Both the position numbers and the translations under genes were made by a program. A stretch of DNA of 64,000 nucleotides from an uncultured Ruegeria sp. (GTDB lineage: Bacteria > Pseudomonadota > Alphaproteobacteria > Rhodobacterales > Rhodobacteraceae): contig NZ_CANMFF010000010.1 in assembly GCF_947497005.1 (NCBI RefSeq), forward strand, positions 62,001 through 126,000. Direction: 5' to 3'. This document shows positions 42,668-51,709 of this stretch, piece after piece. The notes under the pieces were generated by a model. That model was not told the origin of the DNA. It searched no databases and saw only the letters and a program-made list of their open reading frames with translations. Every line of letters starts with the position of its first letter. Within the stretch, counting starts at the first letter, position 1.

Positions 42668-44020
42668 ATGAAAGACTCCAATTTCCTTAAGGAAAACAAC
42701 GCCCGTTACTTTTGGCACCCAATGGCGCATCCCGCCGACAGTCAGAAGAACCCACCGACCATTCTAAGCGGTGGTGAGGGGGTCAGCATCGTTGATGTCG
42801 ACGGTCACAAGGCGCTGGACGCCGTAGGAGGCTTATGGAACGTTAATCTGGGCTATTCCTGCGAGCCGGTGAAGCAGGCTATAGCAGACCAGCTAAACGC
42901 GTTGCCGTATTACTCGACGTTTCGCGGCACCAGCAACGACAAGGCGATTGAGCTGTCTTATGAGTTGGCCCAGTTCTTTGAGCCCGACGGGCTGACCCGT
43001 GCCTTTTTTACGTCGGGCGGATCGGATTCCGTTGAGATTGCACTGAAGCTGGCGCGTCAATATCATAAAGTTCGGGGTGAAGCGGGGCGCACCAAGTTCA
43101 TCAGTCTTAAGCAAGGTTATCACGGCACCCATTTCGCCTCCGCCTCCGTCAACGGCAATCAGAAATTCCGCACGGTTTACGAACCGATGATGCCTGGGTG
43201 TTTTCATGTGCCTGCGCCCTGGACCTATCGTAATCCGTTTGACGAAACCGATCCCGAGCGTCTGGCGCAGCTTTGTGTCAAAGCGCTGGAGGCCGAGATT
43301 GCGTTTCAGGGTGCGAACACCGTCGCGGCCTTCATCATGGAACCGATTCTGGGGGCAGGGGGCGTGATCCCGCCGCACAAGAGTTTCATGCCGATGGTGC
43401 GCGAGGTCTGTTCCAAACATGGTGTTCTGCTGATCTCGGATGAGATTATCACCGCTTTTGGCCGCACTGGCAGTGAAAGCGGTGCGCGGCACTGGGGCGT
43501 GCAGCCCGATATCATGACCACGGCCAAGGCGATTACAAACGGGTATTTCCCTTTTGGTGCGGTCCTGATCTCAGGGGCAGTGGCCGAAGTTTTTGAAAAA
43601 GATACAACCGGTCTTGCATCCGTCGACCAGGGGTATACTTATTCTGGCCATCCGGTTGGTGCGGCGGCTGCGTTGGCCGCCCTGTCCGAGATCAACCGAT
43701 TGCGGGTCTGGGAAAACGCTGCAGCACGCGGGGATGAGTTGTTTGCCGGGTTGCAGAAACTGGCTGATAAATACGACGCGATTGGGGATGTGCGAGGCGG
43801 AGAGGGTCTGATGTGTGCGTTGGAGCTGGTCTCGGATCGCGCGAGCAAGGCACCCATCGCTAAACACCTGCCGCTGCAGGTTCAGAAAGCTGCCTATGAA
43901 GACGGTGTGATGGTCCGCGTATCCGGCAACAACATCATTCTGTCGCCACCACTGATCATCACTTCGGAAGAAGTGGCCAAGATTTTGGCGGCGTTGGATA
44001 CTGGTCTGGCGACCCTGTGA
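42668..44020 (+). CDS. Class III omega-aminotransferase
   Basis: A 450-residue PLP aminotransferase close to omega-transaminases of roseobacters. N-terminal FWHPMAHPADSQKNPP, the aspartate in LLISDEIITAFGRTG, the PLP lysine in TTAKAITNGYFPFGAVLIS, and STFRGTSNDKAIELS are typical. It should transfer an amino group from an amine to pyruvate or a similar acceptor, giving an aldehyde. Its start has GGAG nine bases upstream; an earlier in-frame start at 42587 overlaps iclR and is unlikely. It converges on hpaR. Confidence 0.88.
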   Translation: MKDSNFLKENNARYFWHPMAHPADSQKNPPTILSGGEGVSIVDVDGHKALDAVGGLWNVNLGYSCEPVKQAIADQLNALPYYSTFRGTSNDKAIELSYELAQFFEPDGLTRAFFTSGGSDSVEIALKLARQYHKVRGEAGRTKFISLKQGYHGTHFASASVNGNQKFRTVYEPMMPGCFHVPAPWTYRNPFDETDPERLAQLCVKALEAEIAFQGANTVAAFIMEPILGAGGVIPPHKSFMPMVREVCSKHGVLLISDEIITAFGRTGSESGARHWGVQPDIMTTAKAITNGYFPFGAVLISGAVAEVFEKDTTGLASVDQGYTYSGHPVGAAAALAALSEINRLRVWENAAARGDELFAGLQKLADKYDAIGDVRGGEGLMCALELVSDRASKAPIAKHLPLQVQKAAYEDGVMVRVSGNNIILSPPLIITSEEVAKILAALDTGLATL

Positions 44021-44052
44021 ACTTCAACCGGCCCCGTCTGAAACGGGCGGGG

Positions 44053-44493
44053 TCAGACTTTGACGGCCTGCAATTCCTCCAGCAGGTCCAGCAGGTGATC
44101 CAGTTTCTCCCGGCCCATTTGCGTCTCGATATTGCTGGAGATCGCAAGGGACGAGGCCAGGTTTTCCTTGAGGATAGAACGGCCTGCATCCGTGATCGTG
44201 ACCATGGTGCGGCGTTTGTCGTCGCTATCCTGACGGCGGGTGATCTGACCATCGGCCTCCATCGTGCGCAAAATGCGGGTCACGCTGGGAAGAAGCAGGC
44301 AAGCCTCATGCGCAATTGTGCTTTGCTCCACTTCGCCCAGCTCATCCAGAACACGCAGGATGCGCCATTTCTGTTCGGTCAGTTGGATGCCGTTCAGCAT
44401 ATCCCGGATCGGGGCCATGACGGTTTCACGCGCACGCAACAGCGCAATCGGAAGGGACCGGGCAGTGCTTTTGGTATGGCTTTGAGTGTTCAT
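44053..44493 (-). CDS. hpaR: HpaR, MarR-family regulator of homoprotocatechuate degradation
   Basis: A 146-residue MarR regulator from the ATG at 44493 (upstream in-frame Met lies in the promoter). The core LTEQKWRILRVLDELGEVEQSTIAHEACLLLPSVTRILRTMEADG region and the wing RRQDSDDKRRTMVTITDAG match HpaR. It is divergent from hpaF, so it normally represses the hpa operon until its aromatic ligand binds. Sites with AACATGTT in the promoter are its likely operators. Confidence 0.88.
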   Translation of the reverse strand: MNTQSHTKSTARSLPIALLRARETVMAPIRDMLNGIQLTEQKWRILRVLDELGEVEQSTIAHEACLLLPSVTRILRTMEADGQITRRQDSDDKRRTMVTITDAGRSILKENLASSLAISSNIETQMGREKLDHLLDLLEELQAVKV

Positions 44494-44546
44494 GCGGCCT
44501 TCTAGATTGCAGCCTGGGAAATTGCAAAGATTAACAATGCAATCTC

Positions 44547-44579
44547 TTGACAGGTGGTGCAATAAATACTAAACATGTT
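44547..44579 (+). promoter_or_regulatory. hpa operon promoter and HpaR operator
   Basis: TTGACA (44547-44552), a 17-base spacer and TAAACA form a plausible promoter for hpaF. The palindrome AACATGTT (44572-44579) sits over the -10 end, where a repressor would block it. A second repeat ATTGCA-N11-TGCAAT lies at 44521-44543. The same TTAACATGTT occurs before the TRAP transporter at 57732. Confidence 0.5.
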
Positions 44580-44598
44580 AACTAATAAAGGAGAGATC

Positions 44599-44997
44599 AT
44601 GCCCCATTTCCAAGTCGAATATTCCGGAAATCTGGAAGGCAAGATCGACATGGGTGGCCTGTGCGAGTGTATTCGGGCAACGGCTGCCGGGATTGAGACC
44701 TTTCCGATGCCGGGCATTCGAGTCCGCGCGACGTGCGTTGACCACTATGCCATTGCAGATGGCAACCCGGAGCATGGTTTTATTGATATCTCGATCCGCC
44801 TGCGGGCAGGCCGATCTGAGGACGTTAAGCAGGTTGCTACGCATCGTATGTTTGAGGCGGTCAAAGCATATCTGGCACCCGCCCTTGCCCAACATTCCAT
44901 CGCGCTCTCGCTTGAGATGCGCGACATCGACCCCGAGCTTTCGCCCAAGACCGGCACGATCCGGGACCACCTGGCCGCGACCACGCAGGAGACCTGA
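44599..44997 (+). CDS. hpaF: 5-carboxymethyl-2-hydroxymuconate delta-isomerase
   Basis: A 132-residue tautomerase-superfamily enzyme; the catalytic N-terminal proline follows the start Met (MPHFQVEYSG). It ketonises 5-carboxymethyl-2-hydroxymuconate in homoprotocatechuate degradation. The ATG has AAGGAGAG. Conserved LRAGRSEDVKQ and the C-terminal SLEMRDIDPELS region match HpaF. It precedes hpaE by 3 bases, starting the hpa operon. Confidence 0.92.
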   Translation: MPHFQVEYSGNLEGKIDMGGLCECIRATAAGIETFPMPGIRVRATCVDHYAIADGNPEHGFIDISIRLRAGRSEDVKQVATHRMFEAVKAYLAPALAQHSIALSLEMRDIDPELSPKTGTIRDHLAATTQET

Positions 44998-45000
44998 CGC

Positions 45001-46509
45001 ATGAGCGCACTGGATACAAATATCGAAAAACTTACAGGTTTTCTGACCCGGTTCAAGGAAACAGGTGTCCGCAACCGTATTGCCGGCGAAGACCGCGAAG
45101 GTTCTGCCGGGGTGTTTCAGTCCACTTCACCAGTCGATAAATCCGTGATCTGCGATGTCGCCCATGGCACGGCTGATGACATTGATGCGGCCGCCAAGGC
45201 CGCTCATGCTGCCTTTGCCGACTGGCGCGACATGCCTGCCGCCGATCGTCGCCGCATCTTGTTGAACGTTGCCGATGCCATCGAAGCCCGCGCCGAAGAA
45301 ATCGCGCTGTGCGAATGCTGGGATACAGGCCAAACCCTGCGCTTCATGTCCAAGGCTGCGCTGCGGGGGGCCGAGAACTTCAGGTTTTTCGCGGATCAGG
45401 TTATACAAGCGCGGGATGGGCAGCACCTGAAGTCTCCGACCTTGATGAATGTCACCACCCGCGTGCCAATCGGTCCTGTTGGCGTGATCACCCCGTGGAA
45501 TACGCCCTTCATGCTGTCGACATGGAAGATTGCGCCCGCGCTGGCTGCGGGCTGCACCGTAGTTCACAAGCCTGCGGAAGACAGCCCTCTGACTGCGCGC
45601 CTGTTGGTAGAAATCACCGAAGAGGCCGGATTGCCCAAAGGTGTGCTGAACACGGTCAATGGATTTGGCCCCGATGCAGGCAAGGCCTTGTGCGAGCATC
45701 AGTTGATCAAAGCCATTGCATTTGTTGGGGAAAGCCGAACTGGCAGTCTGATCGTCAAACAAGGCGCAGAAACGCATAAACGTAACCATCTGGAACTGGG
45801 CGGAAAAAACCCTGTCATCGTTTTCGATGATGCGGATCTGGAACGCGCTTTGGATGCTGTGATTTTCATGATCTATTCGATCAATGGTGAGCGTTGCACG
45901 TCATCTTCGCGGCTGTTGGTGCAGGACACGATCAAGGAAGAATTCGAGGCCAAGCTGATAGAACGCGTAAACAACATCAAGGTAGGTCATCCACTCGACC
46001 CGGCGACCGAGATCGGCCCGCTTGTCACCGAAGAGCACTACAGTAAAGTCACGAGCTATTTCGACATTGCCAGGGAAGACGGGGCAACCATCGCTGCCGG
46101 TGGGGTCAAGGTGGGCGATGAGGGTTATTTCGTTCGCCCGACCCTGTTCACCAATGCCAACAACCAGATGCGCATCGCGCAAGAAGAGATATTTGGTCCT
46201 GTTCTGACGTCGATCCCGTTCTCGACCGAGGAAGAGGCACTGCAGATCGCCAATGACACGCCTTATGGCCTGACTGGCTATGTCTGGACGAATGACCTGA
46301 CCCGCGCCCTTGGGTTTACAGACAAGTTGGAGGCTGGAATGATCTGGGTAAATTCGGAAAACGTGCGTCACTTGCCAACACCGTTCGGTGGGGTCAAGGC
46401 ATCTGGCATCGGTCGGGATGGCGGCGATTGGAGCTTTGAGTTCTATATGGAACAAAAGCACATCGGCTTTGCCACCGGTCAACACAAGATCATGCAATTG
46501 GGTAAGTAG
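45001..46509 (+). CDS. hpaE: 5-carboxymethyl-2-hydroxymuconate semialdehyde dehydrogenase
   Basis: A 502-residue NAD-dependent ALDH. Glu in [17 protein letters not shown] and Cys in [13 protein letters not shown] are the catalytic pair; [15 protein letters not shown] is the family signature. It oxidises the ring-cleavage semialdehyde from HpaD to the corresponding muconate. It begins 3 bases after hpaF. Confidence 0.92.
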   Translation: MSALDTNIEKLTGFLTRFKETGVRNRIAGEDREGSAGVFQSTSPVDKSVICDVAHGTADDIDAAAKAAHAAFADWRDMPAADRRRILLNVADAIEARAEEIALCECWDTGQTLRFMSKAALRGAENFRFFADQVIQARDGQHLKSPTLMNVTTRVPIGPVGVITPWNTPFMLSTWKIAPALAAGCTVVHKPAEDSPLTARLLVEITEEAGLPKGVLNTVNGFGPDAGKALCEHQLIKAIAFVGESRTGSLIVKQGAETHKRNHLELGGKNPVIVFDDADLERALDAVIFMIYSINGERCTSSSRLLVQDTIKEEFEAKLIERVNNIKVGHPLDPATEIGPLVTEEHYSKVTSYFDIAREDGATIAAGGVKVGDEGYFVRPTLFTNANNQMRIAQEEIFGPVLTSIPFSTEEEALQIANDTPYGLTGYVWTNDLTRALGFTDKLEAGMIWVNSENVRHLPTPFGGVKASGIGRDGGDWSFEFYMEQKHIGFATGQHKIMQLGK

Positions 46510-46519
46510 ACCCCGCAGG

Positions 46520-46546
46520 TCGGCCCCACCGGGGCGGGCCGATTTT
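46520..46546 (+). terminator. Hairpin between hpaE and hpaD
   Basis: TCGGCCC and GGGCCGA form a seven-pair stem around nine bases, followed by TTTT. It resembles a weak terminator or a processing hairpin inside the operon and may modulate hpaD level. Confidence 0.45.
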
Positions 46547-46562
46547 ACGAGGAGGATTTACC

Positions 46563-47405
46563 ATGGGAAAGATAGTTCAAGCCGCGAAGATCACGCATGT
46601 ACCCAGCATCTGGATGTCCCACACGATGCCCAAATACAAAGGCATCCGGCAATCTGCCATTGATGGGTATGAGCGCCTGCGTCAGGACGCGATAGATCGC
46701 AAGGTTGATACGTTCATTGTGTTCGACACCCACTGGATCACCAATCAGGGGTTTCATCTGAACACGAAAGAGCACCACAAGGGTCGTTTTATCAGCCATG
46801 AACTGCCGCATATGCTGGCGGATATGGAGTTCGACTATCGCGGGGATCACGAACTGGGGGAAGCTATCCTCAATGTTCTGCGCGAGCGCGGAGAGCGCGC
46901 GTTGGGCCACTCGCATCCGGATATGGGTATGGAATACGGCACTCTGCTGCCTATGCATTTCATCAACGACGGGGTGAACGCGCGGGTTTTGCCAGTGGCG
47001 GTCAACCAGTTCTCTTCGATTGCTGAAAACCGTGTCTGGGGTGAGGCCATTGCCGAAGGCATTCAACGCTCGGACCGCAACGTCTCCATTCTGGCATCGG
47101 GCTCGCTGAGCCATGATTTCACACCGAATGAACGCTCGGTCGACGGGCTGAATGCAGTGAATGGCGAGTTCAACCGCCAGATGGACATGCGCGTTCTGGA
47201 GCTTTGGGAACAGGGCAAGTTCGAAGAGTTTCTTGAGATGCTGCCGGACTATGCAAAGAAATGCACAGGTGAATGCGCCATGAATGACACCGCATTGCTG
47301 TTTGGGGCTCTGGGTTGGGGAAGCTACAAGGGTGAGATCGACATCTATACCCCTTATTTCGGCAGCTCTGGCACCGGTCAGGCGAATGTCAGCTTTTCGG
47401 TATGA
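46563..47405 (+). CDS. hpaD: 3,4-dihydroxyphenylacetate 2,3-dioxygenase
   Basis: A 280-residue class III extradiol dioxygenase (LigB superfamily). Histidines are in VPSIWMSHTMP, VFDTHWITN and LGHSHPDMGMEYGTL; ASGSLSHDF supplies another. It opens the ring of homoprotocatechuate between C2 and C3. A GAGGAGG site precedes the ATG. It lies after hpaE across a short hairpin. Confidence 0.92.
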   Translation: MGKIVQAAKITHVPSIWMSHTMPKYKGIRQSAIDGYERLRQDAIDRKVDTFIVFDTHWITNQGFHLNTKEHHKGRFISHELPHMLADMEFDYRGDHELGEAILNVLRERGERALGHSHPDMGMEYGTLLPMHFINDGVNARVLPVAVNQFSSIAENRVWGEAIAEGIQRSDRNVSILASGSLSHDFTPNERSVDGLNAVNGEFNRQMDMRVLELWEQGKFEEFLEMLPDYAKKCTGECAMNDTALLFGALGWGSYKGEIDIYTPYFGSSGTGQANVSFSV

Positions 47406-47463
47406 ACCGGGTAGCTGAACACGTGGATTTGACGGCGATCCCGTCACAAAGGAAAGCTATTAG

Positions 47464-48861
47464 ATGAATTGGGACGCGTTTTCGCATTGGGGTCAGCATA
47501 TCTCAAAATGGGCGGCCGATTACCACAGGACACTTGCTGAACGCCCTGTACGCGCACAGACCGTACCCGGGGAAATCGCGGCCCAGCTCAAGGTGACGCC
47601 CCCAGATAGTGGCGAGCCGATGGAAGCCATCATGGCCGATTTCGAACGAATCGTGATGCCCGGCATCACCCATTGGCAACATCCTCGCTTTTTTGCCTAT
47701 TTCCCAGCCAATGCTGCACCGCCGTCGATGTTGGCCGAGATGTTGGTGACGACTATCGCAGCGCAATGCATGTTGTGGCAGACCTCGCCTGCCGCGACCG
47801 AGGTTGAGGGCGTTATGGTCGACTGGCTGCGGCAAGCTCTCGGATTGCCCGAAGGTATGACCGGGGTCATTCAGGACAGCGCATCTTCGGCTACCTTGTC
47901 GGCTGTGTTGACTATGCGAGAACGGGCCACAGGGTTTACCGGCAACCGCGAAGGTCTGAGCGCCAAGGGTGCACTGCGGATTTACTGTTCGGACCAGGTG
48001 CATTCGTCAATCGACAGGGCATGCTGGGTTGCAGGGATCGGCCAGGACAATTTGGTCAAATTGCCCACGCAGGGCTCAACCTTTGCGATTGATGCAGCCG
48101 CATTGGAGGCCGCCATTCAGGATGACATAGCCGCCGGGAACATCCCTGCCGGTATCATTGCCATCACTGGCGGAACGGGCGTTGGTGCCTGTGATGACTT
48201 GGTGACGGTGGCAGATATTGCGCAAAGGTATGACCTCTACACTCATCTTGATGCGGCATGGGCAGGATCGGCCATGATCTGCCCCGAATTTCGCGAAGCC
48301 CTTTGGGTTGGTGCGGACCGCTATGACAGCATTGTTTTCAATCCGCACAAGTGGATGGGCGCGCAATTCGATTGCGCAATCCAGTTCCTGCGAGACGCCG
48401 CACCGCAGCTCAATACGCTGAAGATTGAACCGGAATACCTAAAGACAACCGGCATAGAAGTAACGAATTACTCAGAGTGGACTATTCCTCTGGGCCGTCG
48501 GTTCCGGGCGTTGAAGATCTGGTTTTTGTTGCGATCGTACGGGTTGGAAGGGTTGCGCGAACGTATTCGCAATCACGTAGCCTGGGCCAATGAGATTGCG
48601 CAGAAGATCGGCGCGATGGAGGGGTTTGAGATAACAACCGGCCCGATCCTCAGCCTGTTTTCCTTCCGTTGTCCGGGCGACGATGCCACGCAGCAGCGGT
48701 TGGTGGATGCGTTGAATGACGATGGCCGGATTTATCTGACACAAGGCGTATTCGACGGCCGTAAGATCATTCGTTTTCAGGTCGGACAGTTCGATACAAC
48801 TCGGGATGATGTGCTAATGGCAGCCGAAGTTATCCGCGACGTCTGGGAGACCCTCAAATGA
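47464..48861 (+). CDS. Aromatic-L-amino-acid decarboxylase (PLP group II)
   Basis: A 465-residue group II decarboxylase. The PLP lysine is in NPHKWMGAQFDC, the stacking His in CSDQVHSSIDRA, and the catalytic-loop Tyr in IEPEYLKTTG is kept, which indicates true decarboxylation rather than an aldehyde-forming synthase. The C-terminal IPLGRRFRALKIWFLLRSYG is highly typical. It should convert Tyr, Trp, Phe or DOPA to the amine. Its position inside the hpa operon suggests tyramine or dopamine feeding, via a transaminase or oxidase, into homoprotocatechuate. It overlaps hpaG by 4 bases. Confidence 0.88.
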   Translation: MNWDAFSHWGQHISKWAADYHRTLAERPVRAQTVPGEIAAQLKVTPPDSGEPMEAIMADFERIVMPGITHWQHPRFFAYFPANAAPPSMLAEMLVTTIAAQCMLWQTSPAATEVEGVMVDWLRQALGLPEGMTGVIQDSASSATLSAVLTMRERATGFTGNREGLSAKGALRIYCSDQVHSSIDRACWVAGIGQDNLVKLPTQGSTFAIDAAALEAAIQDDIAAGNIPAGIIAITGGTGVGACDDLVTVADIAQRYDLYTHLDAAWAGSAMICPEFREALWVGADRYDSIVFNPHKWMGAQFDCAIQFLRDAAPQLNTLKIEPEYLKTTGIEVTNYSEWTIPLGRRFRALKIWFLLRSYGLEGLRERIRNHVAWANEIAQKIGAMEGFEITTGPILSLFSFRCPGDDATQQRLVDALNDDGRIYLTQGVFDGRKIIRFQVGQFDTTRDDVLMAAEVIRDVWETLK

Positions 48862-49712
48862 AATTTGCAACCTTCACTGCCAACGGAGAAACTTTCTTCG
48901 GCGCGATCACCGAAACGGGCGCAATCGCGCTGAATCAAGCTTTCCCGGATCATGACAGCCTATACGAGGTAATTGCAGCTGGTGCTTTCGACCGATTGGC
49001 AGAAGCAGCCGATGGAAGATCCGTCACGCATACGGATTTTACCTTTGATATGGTGATGCCGGACGCCCGCCGTATCCTTTGCGTCGGGGTGAACTTTCCT
49101 GACCGGAACGCGGAGTACAAAGATGGCAGCGCGCAGCCAAAATACATGTCGCTGTTTCCGCGTTTTGCCAGCGGGTTTACCGGCCATGACCGCCCACTGA
49201 TCCGCCCGCCGGAAAATCACACTCTGGATTATGAAGGCGAAGTGGCCATTGTGATTGGAAAGGCTGGCCGTCGCATTTCGAAAGACAATGCGTATGACCA
49301 CATCGTTGCTTTGACCTTGTGTAACGAAGGAACTATCCGTGACTGGGTGCGCCATGCCAAATTTAACGTCACGCAAGGCAAAAACTGGGACAATTCAGGA
49401 GCTATCGGTCCGTGGCTGGTGCCCTTAACAGATGCGGCCCAGTTGGATGACGCTCGTATTCAGACACATGTGAATGGCGAGTTACGGCAGGACGATACAC
49501 TGAACCGAATGATGTTCCCGATCCGGCGTGAGATCGAATACATCTCGACTTTCATGACGCTGGAGCCGGGTGACATAATTGTAACCGGAACGCCTACCGG
49601 GGCCGGCGCGCGGTTCGATCCGCCAAAGTATCTGGTGCCAGGCGATGTGGTCGAAGTTTCCGTCGAAGGTATCGGGACCCTGCGCAATACCATCGAGGAC
49701 GAGCAAGTATGA
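48858..49712 (+). CDS. hpaG: HpaG-type fumarylacetoacetate hydrolase family decarboxylase/isomerase
   Basis: A 284-residue FAH-family enzyme with the metal-binding LDYEGEVAIVIGK near residue 120 and DIIVTGTPTGAGARF near residue 235. In the hpa pathway the decarboxylase/isomerase acts on 5-oxopent-3-ene-1,2,5-tricarboxylate. The E. coli enzyme is a tandem of two such domains; this is a single-domain version. It overlaps both neighbours by 4 bases. Confidence 0.88.
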   Translation: MKFATFTANGETFFGAITETGAIALNQAFPDHDSLYEVIAAGAFDRLAEAADGRSVTHTDFTFDMVMPDARRILCVGVNFPDRNAEYKDGSAQPKYMSLFPRFASGFTGHDRPLIRPPENHTLDYEGEVAIVIGKAGRRISKDNAYDHIVALTLCNEGTIRDWVRHAKFNVTQGKNWDNSGAIGPWLVPLTDAAQLDDARIQTHVNGELRQDDTLNRMMFPIRREIEYISTFMTLEPGDIIVTGTPTGAGARFDPPKYLVPGDVVEVSVEGIGTLRNTIEDEQV

Positions 49713-50509
49713 CGCCCGAAGATCACGCGCGCTCCGCCGCGGATCTGTTGCAAGCTGAAAGATCTCGCGAACAGATTGGATTGCTGACCCTGCTCCATCC
49801 CGAGATGGGCATGGATGATGCCTATGAAATACAGAACGCCATCTATCGCCAGAAACTGGCCGAAGGGCGCAAAGTGATAGGGTGGAAGATCGGTCTGACA
49901 TCGAAGGCGATGCAATATGCGCTGAACATCGACATTCCCGATAGCGGAATTCTGTTCGACGATATGGCTTTTGAAAATGGTGCCATTGTTCCTGCGGGAC
50001 GTTTTATTCAGCCCCGGATTGAGGCTGAAATTGCTTTTGTCATGAAGTCTGCCATTGGCGGGGCAAACGTGTCCCGTGCGGATATTATTGCGGCCGCTGA
50101 TTACGTCGCGCCTTCGATTGAAATTTTGGATACGCGGATTCAACGCGTCGACACGGAAACCGGAAAGACTCGCACGGTTTTTGACACGATCAGTGACAAT
50201 GCCGCCAATGCAGGTATCGTTCTGGGTGCAGAACGTCATCCGGTCGATGCTTTTGATCTGCGCTGGGTCGGGGCACACACCTTCCGCAATGGCGAGATCG
50301 AAGAAACCGGTCTGGGCGCGGGCGTGCTGAACGATCCGGTCGAAAGTGTTGTCTGGCTGGCGCGTCGCATGGCGCAATACGGCCAGAGCATCGAACCCGG
50401 ACAGGTCATTCTATCCGGCAGCTTTATTCGCCCGGTCGAGTGCCCTTCGGGAACAGAAATCCAAGCGGATTTCGGGCCGTTCGGCTCGGTCGATATCAGT
50501 TTCGCCTGA
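49709..50509 (+). CDS. hpaH: 2-oxo-hept-4-ene-1,7-dioate hydratase
   Basis: A 266-residue hydratase of the MhpD/HpaH type. Landmarks are VIGWKIGLTSKAMQ near residue 55, RIEAEIAFVM near residue 95 and LGAGVLNDPVESVVWLARRM near residue 205. It adds water to the dienoate before aldol cleavage. It overlaps hpaG by 4 bases and precedes hpaI by 11. Confidence 0.92.
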   Translation: MTPEDHARSAADLLQAERSREQIGLLTLLHPEMGMDDAYEIQNAIYRQKLAEGRKVIGWKIGLTSKAMQYALNIDIPDSGILFDDMAFENGAIVPAGRFIQPRIEAEIAFVMKSAIGGANVSRADIIAAADYVAPSIEILDTRIQRVDTETGKTRTVFDTISDNAANAGIVLGAERHPVDAFDLRWVGAHTFRNGEIEETGLGAGVLNDPVESVVWLARRMAQYGQSIEPGQVILSGSFIRPVECPSGTEIQADFGPFGSVDISFA

Positions 50510-50520
50510 AAGGAACGCCA

Positions 50521-51576
50521 ATGCCTGCGCCGAGTAATACGTTCAAGGCCGCTCTGAGGGCGGGAACTCCTCAGATCGGGTGTTGGGTTGGGCTGGCCAA
50601 TGCCTATACAGCCGAGATCGCCGCCACCGCGCAGTTCGACTGGCTACTTGTTGACGGAGAGCATGCACCAAACGACCTGCGTTCAATCCTTGAACAAGTA
50701 AGGGTGATCGAGGGATCTGGCAGCGTCCCAGTCGCACGTCTGCCGATTGGCGAGACCTGGATGATCAAGCAATATCTCGATGCCGGGGTGCAGAACATTC
50801 TGGTTCCGATGGTGGAAAGCGGTGATCAGGCGCGCGATTTGGTGCGGGCTGTGCGGTACCCACCTCATGGGGTGCGGGGCGTTGGTTCCGCTTTGGCGCG
50901 GGCCTCACGATTTGCAGCCATCCCTGACTATCTGAAAACAGCGGATGCCCAGATCTGTTTGCTGGTGCAGGTGGAAAACAGGTTGGGGTTAGAGGCGCTG
51001 GACGATATTCTGGCGACCGATGTGGATGGCGTGTTCATCGGACCATCGGATTTGGCCGCAGACATGGGCCATATCAGCAACGCCGCGAACCCAGAAGTGG
51101 TTGCGGCTGTGCTGGATGCGATCCGGCGCATCGTTGCGGCAGGCAAGGCCGCCGGAATCTTGACCCTGGACTCGGTTGTGCAGCGAAAATGTCTGGATCT
51201 TGGGGCAACATTTGTGGCCACTGACATTGATGTGACGTTGTTTGCCAAGGCTATCCGGTCCGCCGCCGCAAAAGGTCTAAGCCTGCTGGCGGACCAGACC
51301 GTCTCGGGAACTGCGCAGACGGGTGCGGCCTCCAAATATCTTCAACAACTCTGTATGCATTGGTCGCACAAGGCCCAGGTATCATTTGACGAAACGCAGG
51401 GCAGTGTTTCTTTCTCCGACGGTGATCGTGTGACCCTGACAGCAAGCGACACCTGTCTCACTATCATCGCCACCACTGGACCGCGCGGCGACTTGGCCGG
51501 TTGGCAAAACGTGATTGAGGCTCATCTGGAGCGGTTCGCCTTTCGCGAAAAATTCAGCATTGATTGGCTTGAGTGA
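50521..51576 (+). CDS. hpaI: HpaI aldolase fused to a C-terminal DUF2218 domain
   Basis: A 351-residue protein. Residues 1-255 are a class II HpaI aldolase: the base His in VDGEHAPND (48), Arg in VARLPIG (73), metal ligands Glu152 in VQVENRLG and Asp177 in GPSDLAADMG. It cleaves 4-hydroxy-2-oxoheptanedioate to pyruvate and succinate semialdehyde. Residues about 260-351 are a DUF2218 domain (SKYLQQLCMHWSHKAQV through AHLERFAFREKFSIDWLE), normally a separate small protein of unknown function. HpaI is usually about 260 residues, so the tail is extra. The ATG follows an AAAGGAA site. Confidence 0.88.
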   Translation: MPAPSNTFKAALRAGTPQIGCWVGLANAYTAEIAATAQFDWLLVDGEHAPNDLRSILEQVRVIEGSGSVPVARLPIGETWMIKQYLDAGVQNILVPMVESGDQARDLVRAVRYPPHGVRGVGSALARASRFAAIPDYLKTADAQICLLVQVENRLGLEALDDILATDVDGVFIGPSDLAADMGHISNAANPEVVAAVLDAIRRIVAAGKAAGILTLDSVVQRKCLDLGATFVATDIDVTLFAKAIRSAAAKGLSLLADQTVSGTAQTGAASKYLQQLCMHWSHKAQVSFDETQGSVSFSDGDRVTLTASDTCLTIIATTGPRGDLAGWQNVIEAHLERFAFREKFSIDWLE

Positions 51577-51709
51577 AATCCCTCGGGCAATTTTGACCAT
51601 CAAAGATTACTGTGGCCGAATCCGTGTCCCGCTGCAGCATTTCATCGTTAAAGTAGACTAAATGTCGGAGATCGACATTCGAAGATGTTTGAGGTTTTGA
51701 CAGAGAAAC

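Noticed and set aside
44020..44053. GC-rich hairpin CCCGT-CTGAA-ACGGG between the aminotransferase and hpaR
   Set aside because: Stem of only five pairs and no T-tract; too weak to call a terminator.
46545..47447. 300-codon frame antisense to hpaD
   Set aside because: Antisense to a complete dioxygenase with its metal ligands; no supporting start or motif.
49460..50377. 305-codon frame antisense to hpaG/hpaH
   Set aside because: Spans the overlap of two real genes on the other strand and reads as arginine-rich noise.
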